A stretch of 64,000 nucleotides of DNA from Ischnura elegans (GCF_921293095.1 NC_060254.1:113360917-113424916); one strand, 5' to 3'. Numbered from the stretch's first letter, positions 45,101 through 54,577 are shown. Program-made: numbers and translations. The notes: generated by a model from the letters alone, not told the origin.

Positions 45101-46050
45101 CAGACAGTCACTACACACCACTACATCTAAGCAACCGTGAACTAGACATCCCGAATCAAACTACAGAACAACTTATCAATCAATGGAAAAGTAAAGAGCT
45201 TCATGGGCACCATCCTCATCAGTTAAACATGCCGCACATAGATAAAGAGGCTTCAAATATATGGTTGAAACAAGGGAATATATATGGGGAAACAATCGGA
45301 TTTATGAGGGCCATTCAAGATCGCATAATATTGACGAGGAACTACAGAAAGTTCATATTAAAAGAAAACATAAACAGCGATCAGTGCAGAAGATGCAAGA
45401 ACCAATCTGAGACAATAGAGCATATTATGGGAAGTTGCACGGCTCTAGCAGCAAATGAATATACCAGTAGACATGACAATGTAGCTAAAATCATGCACCA
45501 AGAACTGGCAAGAAAAAATAGAATCCTGGACACCGATGAACCATACTACAAATACCATCCACCTGATGTTATGGAAAACAATGAGTGCAAACTATACTGG
45601 AATGCAGAAATAAAAACTGACCGAGCAATTAAAAACAATAGACCGGACATAGTTATAATAGACAAAATAAAACGGCACACTACCCTCATAGACGTGACAA
45701 TTCCCTTAAACCATAATGTACAGAAAGCACAATCCACCAAAATTAACAAATATGCAGAACTTGCAGCAGAGATCAAAGCCTTGTGGAAGATGCAGTCAGT
45801 AGATATATGCCCAATAGTGATAACAACAACAGGAATCACACCGTGCGAAGTTCTACACCAGCTAAAAAAGCTAAACTTGGAGAAAACTCTACCAAAAATA
45901 CAAAAGTCAGTCATCCTGGACACCTGTCATATTGTCCCACGGTTCCTTTCAATAGAATAATTACGGAAGTAATAACAAAACACAGCTGAACTTGACTTGG
46001 TCCGTTCACTGTGAAAAATCCTTGTAAGATAGCAAGAGGGAAAAATGAAA
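42104..46050 (+). mobile_element. Dong2: apparently full-length Dong/R4-like LINE
   Basis: Runs from CCCGTGTGGGGTTTTCC directly after one TAA tract to GAAAAATGAAA directly before another (46050-46067). It has a GC-rich 5' leader, one long open frame and a short 3' UTR. It is a subfamily distinct from Dong1 and Dong3. Confidence 0.85.
42184..45960 (+). CDS. Dong2 ORF: RT and restriction-like endonuclease
   Basis: Single frame up to 1258 residues. The first ~55 residues may be leader; a second ATG near 42349 (MENINLPRKGS) could be the true start. After a low-complexity N-terminus come WKSPGPDKLQNFW (~res 525), YRPITCLPTMYKLL, TYIDYKKAFDSIPH, FQGDSLSALWF and the RT active site LLYMDDLKLY (~764). 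The C-terminal CCHC knuckle CRRCKNQSETIEHIMGSC is near 1067. The PD-(D/E)XK nuclease has NNRPDIVIIDK (~1152) and TTLIDVTIPL (~1168). No stops, so the protein could be functional. It would act by target-primed reverse transcription at TAA repeats; that target is inferred from the flanks and from family knowledge. Confidence 0.88.
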   Translation: MGNKIPPADQNGTQNPGVSVPTLGGVLVSVCCPCEDRLHYKPGCRYKKLHPYILDMENINLPRKGSLPGDRQGRSGAGAGPDSIRTTSDENALWQALIGTPENTTATEIEGNQQPLTSPAERALPDRTQATTKAGRPRQRIEWTTSLNEEVMRCYYISTKMETDLIRYRSRMLQLFINAHSELAGRISEQNLADRRRAIVTRNLLSNLELNRIKAQIESDNANQENVSTTEGINTLIEQEREITPEMDPVTLQDKGSDNEEEKIILRNFYETKEKYFGTDPTLRPYIPKITTSNKAIRIMEYINNNILPNQASNCNSIEELQLLLYCAAICTVTSLNMKVDTFNGRRKPKTESAPPWEKRLTNRIENIRKILGQLTQYKRGTHTRKLLKKVKQIIYPAREEDLSAQKITEVIDKYSQQLAVYSKRLRRYKKCTERKRQNNLFQKNEKQFYRNLMNAKSKTQTEYPPIAHLTEYWSNLWEKTDTHDNNTETLCEERNRVADVKDMPSVRITEHDVQEAISKTLNWKSPGPDKLQNFWIKKFTALHATIARIFCHILQKPIDTPEFLVRGCTFLLPKNDANTDPANYRPITCLPTMYKLLTSILTNKIQAHLDAQKIMTEEQKGCYKFSKGCKDQLIIDSIVTQQALKKQRNLSITYIDYKKAFDSIPHSYLLEVLKIYKIAPNILAFLELIMQKWSTTIKLNTTNGTQQSRTIYFRKGIFQGDSLSALWFCMCLNPLSKTLNHTGYGFKIATSPKNNNYTLNHLLYMDDLKLYGNSPMQLQKLLTITNNFTKGVRMEFGIDKCKSIHLQRGKLTATDGYTLDENTLIENLKETESYRYLGIAQLMGIPHTQLKDNIKKELSSRIENILKTELHGRNKVKAINTFAIPILLYTFGIIKWTLTDLNEINRIVRTLLTKHRLHHPKSSTERVILPTHEGGLGILDAVQLHYKQIADLRQYFYGKGVKCKLFEIVCKTDSHYTPLHLSNRELDIPNQTTEQLINQWKSKELHGHHPHQLNMPHIDKEASNIWLKQGNIYGETIGFMRAIQDRIILTRNYRKFILKENINSDQCRRCKNQSETIEHIMGSCTALAANEYTSRHDNVAKIMHQELARKNRILDTDEPYYKYHPPDVMENNECKLYWNAEIKTDRAIKNNRPDIVIIDKIKRHTTLIDVTIPLNHNVQKAQSTKINKYAELAAEIKALWKMQSVDICPIVITTTGITPCEVLHQLKKLNLEKTLPKIQKSVILDTCHIVPRFLSIE

Positions 46051-46067
46051 ATAATAATAATAATAAT

Positions 46068-47218
46068 CGGATTTAGAAGACCTAGATAGATTGACAAGGA
46101 AAGCATTAACAGATTACAAATCACATCATCCAAATGCTGCTGTCGAAAGGTTATACATTAAAAGAAAAAATGGTGGTAGAGGTTTAATACGCATTAAGAA
46201 CCTACATTACAGAATTATAGATAAATTTCGAAATTACTTTTTCCAAAAAGGCGAGACGACTAACCTCTATAAGTCAGTCATAAAAAATGATGATAAAGCA
46301 ACACCACTCCAGCTTAATGTCAGAGACAAATCAATAGATGAAGAAAAAATAGAGGAGCTAGAAGACACATGGAGAAGCAAGCAAGTACATGGCATACATC
46401 ACAAATTTCTTCATCAGGAATGTGTAGACACCTCACTATCAAATGCCTGGTTACAAAGAGGTGAGCTATATAAGGAAACGGAGGGGACAATGGTAGCCAT
46501 TCAGGACAGAGTAATTGGTACGAAGAATTATAGGAAATATATAATCAAAGACGGAAGCGTATTAAATGACTTTATGTCGCAAATGTAATGCAAAGAGTGA
46601 GACGATAGAACACATAATTAGCGAATGTACGAATCTAGTAGGTAATGAATACACCAAAAGACACAATAATGTATGCAAAATTATTTATTTAGAAATAGCG
46701 TATGTTACCGGATTAAAAGTGGATCATGAACCATATTACCTTTTCACCCCTGCTACAGTGCTGGAAAATGAAAATTATAAATTATACTGGGACAACACAA
46801 TTTACACAGACAAACCTGTCCAGCATAACAGACCGGACATAATCTGGATAAAAAAAAAGAAAAGCAGACCTTTATAATTGAAATAGCAGTTCCGGCTAAC
46901 CACAACCTTAAGAAGAAATACGAGGAAAAGAAACAAAAATATCAAGACCTCGCAAGGCAAATAAAAACTATCTGGAAACAAGACGTGGTCACCATCATCC
47001 CCATAGTAATATCATCAACAGGAATAATACATTCATCACTCAATTTTGGAATTGAACAATTAAAAATTAAAAGAAACACAATATATAACATTCAAAAATC
47101 TGTAATACTGGATACATGTAGAACAGTTAGATTGTTTTTAAATGAATTGTAACTTGAGGCAGCGTCTTGGCAAGGCCCGACGCTGGCAGACCTCCAAGTA
47201 AATCTTGTGGAATAAAGA
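46068..47218 (+). pseudogene. Dong3: 5'-truncated Dong-like LINE with two frameshifts
   Basis: Begins directly after TAA repeats with the post-RT region (LTRKALTDYKSHHPNAAVER) and ends GAATAAAGAATAATAATAA. First frame 46091-46588; the zinc knuckle CRKCNAKSETIEHIISEC is in another frame (46566-46877); after an A8 run at ~46855 the nuclease tail (IIEIAVPANHN, then VILDTCRTVRLFLNEL) is in a third. Both shifts look like small indels. The RT domain is absent. The 5' truncation is usual for LINEs; RLE motif NRPDIIWIKKK is partly damaged. Confidence 0.85.
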
Positions 47219-47768
47219 ATAATAATAATAATATTTTATTGGTCACAGAAAAGATATGAATATACATATATAGGACCCGTCAGGAAAACATAAAAAGCAA
47301 ATCAAAAATACAAAGTAACTCACAATATATTACAATATATATTTATATATATATATTGTGATAGATCACGGGTCTATTATAATAATATCGTGGAAGTTCT
47401 GCGGCGCGCGTTCGCGATAAAGGTATCTAAATACTGGGGATGGATTGACCTCAGTGCAGAGCACAGCACAAGATAGAAACGACCTCTTACAAAATGATCG
47501 GGTTTACACATTTATTTTCAAAATTGACCGTACAAAAACAGAAATCAGGGAAATACCCTTTCCTAGTTCTAATGAGGGATGAATGATTTGACTTTTATGA
47601 TGATACATAAATGAAAAAAAAATGAATCAAAAAGACGAAGAACACTACCCCACCAAAATTACCTAATTCTAATACAAAAAAAATCAATAGGATGAATGGA
47701 TGAATGATGAATTTACAAATGCCAAAGAATGTACAGGCTCCTCGTCCAGTTCTGCGAAGTGTCCAGCA

Positions 47769-48823
47769 CTATCGCTTTGAATATGCAAACTCAAAGAATT
47801 CATCAATTGAATAGTAGCAATGATCTAAAAGATATTTTTTTAATTTTGCTTTGAAAAGGCCAGGTCTGATTTCGTCTTTGATTGATTTAGGTAATTTATT
47901 ATAAATTTTAATACTCATATTGATAGGCCCTCTACTAAAGAGAGAAAGATTTTGTTGCCTCACTGCGAGCTCATTTCTACTTCTTGTATGATAATCATGA
48001 ATATCGTTATTCAAGGAAAAGCACAACTTTTGTTTAAATTCTCTAATTAACATCACAGCATAATAAATATAAATACAAGGAAGGGGAAGGATCTGTAACC
48101 TTTTGAAAAGATTACGGCAGCTAGCTTGTTTTTTAGCTTTGCATAATATTCTTACCAACCATTTTTGTAGTTTAAAAAGACGGACTGACTTAGGGGAGTG
48201 ACCCCAGGCTAAAATACCATATTTTAATCTACTATAAATATGTGCATAGTAAATTGATTTAGCTGTTTCTATATTTGTGAGCTGAATCACCCGTCTAATT
48301 AAGTAGCAGCCTGAAGCCACCGAGGATGAAATACAATTAATATGGGTATCCCAGTTTAGATTTTCATTTATGGAGATGCCTAGAAATTTGGTATCAGTAA
48401 CCCGCTTTAGAGTACAATCCGAAAATTTAATATAAGGGCTGTAATCAATATTTTTTTTAGGGGGATGGAAAAATATAAAGGAAGACTTGGATTTATTTAT
48501 AGCCACTTTGTTAGTTGAACACCATGTTTCCATTTTGATGACAGCATTTTGAGTGGGAACAACAATATTGCCATCATGTTTCAGTAGATGATTTGTATCA
48601 TCAGCATACATAAAAATATTTCCTTTTAATTGTGAGGGTAGATCATTGATATATAACAAAAAAAGCAGGGGCCCAAGAATGGAGCCTTGAGGAACACCCC
48701 TCAATATCTCCTGGTGAGGTGAGGTATGTTTAACCATGTTATCGGTTATAATGGTTACTGTCTGGGTTCTTTTTTCAAGAAATGACCTGATTAGATTGTT
48801 TGCAATTCCTCTCTTACCATATA
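47769..48823 (-). CDS. LINE C reverse transcriptase, C-terminal part
   Basis: About 350 residues. GKRGIANNLIRSFLEKRTQT, LRGVPQGSILGPLLFLLYIN, the active site MYADDTNHLL, WGHSPKSVRLFKLQKWLVR and LPLPCIYIYYAVML match LINE A and LINE B. No internal stops. Its upstream part lies beyond the TA-flanked Tigger-like element; dropping one TA duplication joins the two frames without a gap (HIYGKRGI). Confidence 0.82.
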
Positions 48824-49169
48824 CAGTGGAACCTCGTTAAAGCGAGTACGGGCTATAGCGACACCCCCGCTATAACGAGAGATAGCCGATGCACCGTCAA
48901 TTGATCCTATAATAAGCGTGTTAAAAATTCGTTTTTACGAGACCCTTTCGGTGTTGGCTCTCGCCATAGCGAGGGTTTCACCGCCGGAAGACTTTCATCA
49001 AGACTCCTTAACCTCTGTAATTGCTAGCGATCTGTTAGAAATGAAGTTAATGGAGTGCTCAGTATCAAATTTATGTGGTAAACTGTCGTTCGATAAATAT
49101 AATGATGACGAAACAATGCTTTGCATGATTTTTATTCAGTGCGGCGCTTATAAATTGTTTGAATAGTTG

Positions 49170-49256
49170 ATGACTGCTAATTTCCGGGTTCTCCAGCCGC
49201 GTCTGTCGTTTATAGTTGACTACAGTTTCGGAAGCCATCCTGCTTCCGTCTTCAGG
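49170..49256 (-). ncRNA. Hammerhead-ribozyme-like fold at the Penelope 3' end
   Basis: On the minus strand, CTGAAGA (fits CUGANGA) is followed by a perfect 7-bp hairpin CGGAAGC-AGGATG-GCTTCCG and then AAAC (the hairpin's last G giving GAAAC). Flanking GAC and GTC can pair as a short stem I. Stem III would be minimal. The TGA stop codon of the ORF is inside CTGAAGA. Hammerhead motifs with tiny stem III are known from the terminal repeats of Penelope elements. Activity is unproven. Confidence 0.55.
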
Positions 49257-51411
49257 TCGAAGGTGAGAAGTGTTCATTTTTTGCCGTCTTATATAGCACT
49301 GGCCGATCTCCTCCTGTGCGCTGATTGGTCAGAACTCTCTTCCAAACGTTGCTGATTGGGTAGCCGTTGTCCCTGTTAATATTTTGCCTTTTGTGGATTT
49401 CAATCGCTTCCCTAATTTGCCTTGGGTAGTAGCGACTCTCTTTTGCCACTATCTTCGCTTTTTCAAATTCAATGTTATGGCCGGCCTCACTCCAAACATG
49501 CTCTGCAATGGCTGACAAGTGCAGTTGTTTTTTATTGGTAGCCCTCACATGCTCCTTCATCCTTGTCGCCATTCCTCGGCATGTTTCGCCAACATATGAT
49601 TTTCCGCAGGAGCATGGCACTGTGTACACGCCTTCGCATAGTGCCTGCGGGATACGATCTTTTGGTCCAGGTACAATGTTTTGTATCTTGGTCACGCAAT
49701 TGAACCTTGTGACCACGTCATGCTTCCTTAGTATCCTAGCAATACACTCTGACACTCCTGCTATGAATGGAATTGTAAGCCGTGCTGCAGGTTTGGTCAA
49801 TTCCTCCTCCTCTGTGGCCTGGCGTTCCTCAGATGGTCGTGAGTGCATCTTTTTGACCTTAGCGGCCCTTTTGAGGACCATTTTCCGGTCGTAGCCATTC
49901 CTGATTAGTGCTTTGGTCAGGTGCTTCTTCTCTGATTCTAATGATTCGGCGTCGGAAATGGTGAAGGCTCGGTGGAGTAGAGAGGTTACCACCGAGGCCT
50001 TCTGGGCGGGATGGTGGTGTGATGCTGCGTTCAGGTATCGGTCCGTGTGCGTTTCCTTTCTATACACCGCATGTCCAAGACTGCCATCGTCTTTCCTCTT
50101 AATCATTACGTCCAAGAAGGGCAACTTGCCCTCGCATTCCTTTTCCATTGTGAAGCGGATCCTTCGGTGTTGTTTGTTGAGATATATCAAAAATTTGTCC
50201 AATTCCTCTGCACCGTGTGGCCATACGATGAACGTGTCATCAACATACCGAAGCCAAAGCTTTGGTTGCTTGTGGTAGGTATTCACGGCCTCCTCCTCAA
50301 ACTTTTCCATAAAGAGGTTGGCCAACACAGGGGAAAGGGGCGAACCCATCGCTGCTCCGTCTGATTGTTCATAATAATTGTCATTCCACAGGAAGAAGTT
50401 GTTCCTCAGGCAATGCTCCACAAGCTTGGGGAAGTCCTTGGGAATTCCTGAGCTTGTCAGGTTTTTCACAATTTCCACTGATTCTTCAATGGGCACGTTC
50501 GTAAACAGCGACACTACGTCGAAGCTCACCATGATGTCTTCTCTCTCGATGGTAATGCCTTTTATCATATTCACGAAATGGGCTGAGTTCTTCACATATG
50601 AAGAGGTGTTTCCCACGCAATCCTGTAGAGTTTGGGCTAGGTATTTGGCGAGTCGATAGGTTGGAGCGTCAATTTGGCTTACAATGGGCCTCAGTGGTAC
50701 ACCCTCCTTGTGTAGCTTCGGTAAGCCGTATAGCCTCGGTGGTTTCGGTGCGGACGTAATTAGCCATCTCTGTTCTTCAGTCGGAATAGAGGACCTCTTG
50801 ATCATGGCTCTTGTCTCCCGCTCTGCTTTGGCCATGGGGTTCTTTTGTAGTTTGACGTAAATGGTGTCGGACAGAAGTTCTTCTACCTTTGAGTTGTATT
50901 TCTCCTTCTCCAAGAGAACGGTGGCATTTCCTTTGTCCGCAGGCAAGATCACGATGTTTTTGTTTTCACGAAGGGCATTGAGAGCGGCCCTTTCTTTCAA
51001 CGTAAAATTCGGCTTCGGTGGTTTAGCTCTGCGCAAAACTCGCGCTACATCCTCCCTGATTTCGTCGGCCACAGGTTTTGGTAGTTTCCGGATACCAGAC
51101 TCCACTTCGGTGATGAATCTTTCCCTTGGTATGTCTCGTGGCGTTATGGCAAAGTTTAGTCCTTTGGCTAGCACTGCAGTAGTGGCGTCGTCGAGTTTGA
51201 TGTTGGTAAGGTTGACGATGCAACGTTGTTTGAAATGTTTGTTTGAATAGTTAGTCGTTATTTGAGTAAGGAAATTTAGTGATGCAAAAAAACATCGCCT
51301 TTCGTCTGGATTTATGCTTACGTTTATCGGATAGATGTTTATCTGTCGCCGCACCACTCCTGTTCCTGTATATCTGTTCGCAACAGGTATATTGGCTATT
51401 ATTTGCTCCAC
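49252..51411 (-). CDS. Intact Penelope-like element protein: RT plus GIY-YIG endonuclease
   Basis: 719 residues without stops. Penelope RT signatures in order: ILPADKGNATVLL, LYGLPKLHKEGVPLRPIVS, SFDVVSLFTNVPI, DGAAMGSPLSPVLANLFME and the active site LRYVDDTFIVW, then GKLPFLDVMIKRK and YRKETHTDRYLNAASHHHP. The C-terminal GIY-YIG nuclease is GVYTVPCSCGKSYVGETCRG followed by R.KEH and an Asn-type tail. Penelope elements are related to telomerase and lack classical LTRs. The first ~50 residues are not typical and may precede the real start. The open frame suggests recent activity. The plus-strand frames across here are shadows. Confidence 0.9.
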   Translation of the reverse strand: MEQIIANIPVANRYTGTGVVRRQINIYPINVSINPDERRCFFASLNFLTQITTNYSNKHFKQRCIVNLTNIKLDDATTAVLAKGLNFAITPRDIPRERFITEVESGIRKLPKPVADEIREDVARVLRRAKPPKPNFTLKERAALNALRENKNIVILPADKGNATVLLEKEKYNSKVEELLSDTIYVKLQKNPMAKAERETRAMIKRSSIPTEEQRWLITSAPKPPRLYGLPKLHKEGVPLRPIVSQIDAPTYRLAKYLAQTLQDCVGNTSSYVKNSAHFVNMIKGITIEREDIMVSFDVVSLFTNVPIEESVEIVKNLTSSGIPKDFPKLVEHCLRNNFFLWNDNYYEQSDGAAMGSPLSPVLANLFMEKFEEEAVNTYHKQPKLWLRYVDDTFIVWPHGAEELDKFLIYLNKQHRRIRFTMEKECEGKLPFLDVMIKRKDDGSLGHAVYRKETHTDRYLNAASHHHPAQKASVVTSLLHRAFTISDAESLESEKKHLTKALIRNGYDRKMVLKRAAKVKKMHSRPSEERQATEEEELTKPAARLTIPFIAGVSECIARILRKHDVVTRFNCVTKIQNIVPGPKDRIPQALCEGVYTVPCSCGKSYVGETCRGMATRMKEHVRATNKKQLHLSAIAEHVWSEAGHNIEFEKAKIVAKESRYYPRQIREAIEIHKRQNINRDNGYPISNVWKRVLTNQRTGGDRPVLYKTAKNEHFSPST

Positions 51412-51490
51412 CTCCGGTAAAACGACAATTCGCTATAGCGAGTGTTTATTAGTGCACCGTGGGGTGTCGTTATATCGAGGTTTCACTGTA

Positions 51491-51840
51491 TATGGATTTT
51501 CCTCAAGAGAGTCTCATGGTCAACAGAATCAAAAGCCTTAGACAAATCATAAAAAATACCAACGGTATTGAGGTGATGATCAAGACCTTCAAGAACAGAG
51601 TCAATAAATTTATAAATGGCAAATTCTGCCGAAAGACCACCTATGAAACCAAACTGAGATTTGGATAAGATGTTGTTTTTTTTATCAGGAATGACATTAT
51701 TCTTTTTGAAATGACACTTTCTAATATTTTAGAAAAAACTGAAAGTTTTGATATGGGTCGATAGTTTTCAATTGATTGAATATCACCCTTTTTGTGTAGA
51801 GGAGTTACAACTGCCATTTTTAGTTTCATGCTAATTATGA
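51491..51840 (-). pseudogene. LINE C reverse transcriptase, N-terminal fragment
   Basis: Contains LKMAVVTPLHKKGDIQSIEN, YRPISKLSVFSKILESVISK and further on VGIFYDLSKAFDSVDHETLL. A frame change between 51640 and 51720 separates the two blocks. Upstream of KLKMAVV the similarity ends, marking the 5' truncation of LINE C. Confidence 0.75.
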
Positions 51841-51961
51841 GCTCCTACGCACATACTAATGAAACAAATACCTACCGAAATATGTATATTTTATTTAAAA
51901 CTGATGTAATGATAGTAGCGTAATTATAGGAAGGGGGCCCTGCATGCCGGAACATTGCAAG

Positions 51962-52592
51962 GGCAGATTCACGTTTCCCACTCAACCGTGAAAACCTTAA
52001 AACCGTGAATAAGCCGTGAATTTCGTCTACCGTGAAAAAAACCTGGAAATAGCCGTGAATTTAGTCATAAAACCTTAAAAATCTCTCAAAATTGATTGTA
52101 GAAATACGATAGACAGATTAAAAGAAAAATCGATAAGTCGATCATGTTTCAAGGTCAGTCACTTGCAGTCACAGTCCACGCATTTGTCTGCACACGTATA
52201 TTTGAAGCGCAAATATTGGTCCATGTGTCATGATGATACACAGACCTTAAGGCTGTGATGGGACGACCTTTAACCAAAGCGATCATTAACCCTGGCAAGA
52301 AATCGGACACCTCTTTGCTTCCCCGTCACCCTCCATTTTCTCACTCACGACCTTCAGCAGGCCCTGAATTTTGCTAACGATAGGCGACGTCACAAGAGCA
52401 CTTTCATTGGTGCGTTTGCATTCGTGGCGTTTATCGCGTTTGCTTTATTTTTAGTTAACGTGCGGCCAGTGATTTTTATGTGATCAATATTTCATCCTAA
52501 AATGGCTTATCAACTGACCGTGAATTTGATGACCGTGAAAACCTGGAAAAAAACAGTGAATTGTATAATTTAGTTAGAGTGGGAACTCTGAG
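51962..52592. mobile_element. hAT-like MITE
   Basis: The left end (CAGATTCACGTTTCCCACTC) and right end (GAGTGGGAACTCTG) are related to the widespread hAT end CAGAGTTCCCACTC. Words CCGTGAA and ACCTGGAAA recur near both ends in opposite orientation. ATTGCAA occurs just outside each end, a possible target duplication. No coding. Confidence 0.5.
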
Positions 52593-52884
52593 ATTGCAAA
52601 GATTGTACTGTACATTTATGGGGACCTGATATAAGTCTAGGGATGGGTTGAATACCATTTTTCTCGAATTCAAATATCGAATACGATGTAAGCGCTAGCT
52701 CAATAGAAAAGACCAGGTTCATAGAAATCAGAGTGAGATGACAAGTCGGACTTCTGGTTCCATACCTTTAATTCACAGAGCACACAGGTACATTATCCCC
52801 CTTCTGACGTACAATGCAAGACTCCCCTTGCATTTGCCCTCCAAGAAGCTGCCTCCCGTGTCGCATCCATCTCGTGACCCTCTC

Positions 52885-53621
52885 CAGGGGCGCAGCCAGG
52901 AATTAAGGCTAGGGGGGAGGTTTTAGATGCAACTAAACCTGAGGTGTGTGGTATACCCACCAGGATAAGCGGAAGCTGTGAATAGGTTTGTTTCCTATTA
53001 CATATTTTTTCATTGCCTAAATCGAAAGATTATTTCTCCTGCATTACGTATTTCACGCATTTAGATTTTTTAATGACGATATCTATTGTTCGCAATTAAA
53101 TGAAAAGTGAGAATTTTCAAGCGCGCAAAAACGCCACAGCCAAGTATGAATGCTGGGAAAACCCCGTGTGACGTCATTCTGGTTCCTGCTGTCGCCGTGT
53201 GAGGTGACCTTGGGGCAAGGCTTTGAGCGTTGATACAATGCAGGCTGCTAGCAGGTAGCGCTTAGCTTAAATAGGGATATTTTCTCCGAGTAGCTGCCTC
53301 CTGTGTCACGTCTGTCTCGTGACCCTCTCCAGGGGTGCAGCTAGGAATTAAGGCTGGGGGGGAGGTTTTAGGTGGAACTTGAGGTGTGTGGTATACCCAC
53401 CAGGATAAGCAGGAGGCACAGGGGCTCTCCCCCAGAAAATTTTTAAGATAAATGGTTCAAAATGCTGAGTTTTACGACTTTCTGAGGGATATTTTATCAA
53501 TCCTTACACTCTTCTATAAGTACATTAATCAAATTAAGTGAAATGAATTAAACTTAAAAGTGTCTCTCAGTTTTGGGGGGGGTTTCACTCCCCAAAAACC
53601 CGCCCCCTCGCTGCGCCACTG
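52885..53621 (+). mobile_element. hAT-like non-autonomous element containing R1, copy 2
   Basis: Left CAGGGGCGCAGCCAGG and inverted right CAGTGGCGCAGCGAGG form short terminal repeats; ACCCTC occurs next to each end. It contains the R1 core (GTGTGACGTCATTCTGGTTC to TAGCTTAAATAG) and an internal duplication: CTCTCCAGGGGYGCAG...GGTATACCCACCAGGATAAGC occurs at 52880-52970 and again at 53325-53410. No coding. It ends R1 cleanly at the point where copy 1 is interrupted. Confidence 0.55.
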
Positions 53622-54348
53622 ACCCTCGTGGTGTCTTCTTATTGGCCGGAAGTGGGTGCATGATTTTGCATTTCCTGCGTTTTCCCACGCCAAGATGCTG
53701 CAACGTGTTAAATGGCATAGTGTGTTAAGGCCGTTTTACACGGTACACGGAATTGTGCAATCTGACGTAAGTGCGAAGGAGGAATCAAAATTGCGTTGTG
53801 TAAAGCGGTGAGTTGCTAGAACACATGCGAGAATGCGTGGATGCGAGACGGCAAAATAGCCCCTGTTCTAATTTCGTTCATCCATTCGCGCAATTCCTCG
53901 CCATTTTAGAAATTAATGCAGCTCTAACCTGCGCAATTCCGTGCCCCATGTAAAATGGCCTTTAGAGATATACACGGAGACCAATTCCCACGCGAGAGGT
54001 TGCAAGGTGTTAATGGGTGTAGGGTTTTAGAGACATGCACGAAGACCGATCCCTCGCTAAGATTTTGCAAGGTGTAACTGGTTTCAGATACTCGACCCAC
54101 TTGAACGTGACTCTGTGTCCAGGTCTTCTGTAACCCCGAGAGCGGAACCAAGCTGACACGAGACAGCAAGGGACAACCTAACAACGAATACAGTAGATTC
54201 CAATTCATATGTGGCAATAAAACCGCCCTTAGTATAATAATAATAATAAACATGTGGCTATCATTTCATTCGTTTGGTTTGTGCATTACATAGCCTTAGT
54301 ACACAATAAAAGTAACAGAAGCAGGCGTTATATAGTGGAATGACATTC
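53622..54348. other. No recognisable gene
   Basis: Unassigned sequence between the R1-hAT and the palindrome at 54349. Frames on either strand lack motifs; a short TAATAATAATAA tract lies at 54235-54248. Confidence 0.4.
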
Positions 54349-54533
54349 TAAGTTTTAAAAATAACACAAAGATGGCAATATTCCACAGGCTTATTTTCTG
54401 TACAACGCGTTTCGACCGTTAGGTCATTATCAAGTACAATCATTGTACTTGATAATGACCTAACGGTCGAAACGCGTTTTACGGTAAATAAACCTGTGGA
54501 ATATTGCCATCTTTGTGTTATTTTTAAAACTTA
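54349..54533. repeat. 185-bp palindrome with hammerhead-like cores
   Basis: Two inverted arms, TA + AGTTTTAAAAATAACACAAA on the left and its complement on the right, meet at CAATCATTG. Each arm contains, reading outward from the centre, GTACTTGATAATGACC-TAAC-GGTCGAAACGCG. GACC/GGTC can form stem II, GAAAC is the conserved hammerhead 3' core, and GTAC...GTAC (left arm) can form stem I. The CUGANGA box is replaced by TTGATAA, so cleavage is unlikely as it stands. AATAAACC follows. It looks like a head-to-head dimer of a Penelope/retrozyme-type terminal sequence. Confidence 0.75.
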
Positions 54534-54577
54534 GTACACAATGTTGAGAACACTTTCATATTAAAATTAAGATCATA

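Larger units (their letters stand above)
48824..51488. mobile_element. Tigger-like TIR element carrying a Penelope element
   Basis: Ends CAGTGGAACCTCGTTAAAGCG and, inverted, CAGTGAAACCTCGATATAACG are Tigger/pogo-type terminal repeats flanked by TA (48822-48823 and 51489-51490). The CTATAGCGA word recurs inside both ends. Apart from the Penelope sequence (~49170-51415) only ~420 bp belong to this element, including an unassigned 82-codon frame at 48918-49166. No transposase remains. Confidence 0.8.
47234..51840 (-). mobile_element. LINE C (CR1/Jockey-type), inverted, 5'-truncated, interrupted
   Basis: Minus-strand LINE whose 3' end (AATAAAATATTATTATT) meets the TAA end of Dong3 tail to tail. 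3' UTR ~530 bp, RT from 48737 downward to 47769, then upstream RT sequence at 51829-51491 beyond a Tigger-like insertion (48824-51488). Sequence homology stops near 51840, so ORF1, endonuclease and the RT start are missing. Confidence 0.8.

Noticed and set aside
49472..51250. Plus-strand frames of 93-140 codons
   Set aside because: Antisense to the intact Penelope protein; low-complexity Ser/Leu-rich text typical of shadow frames.
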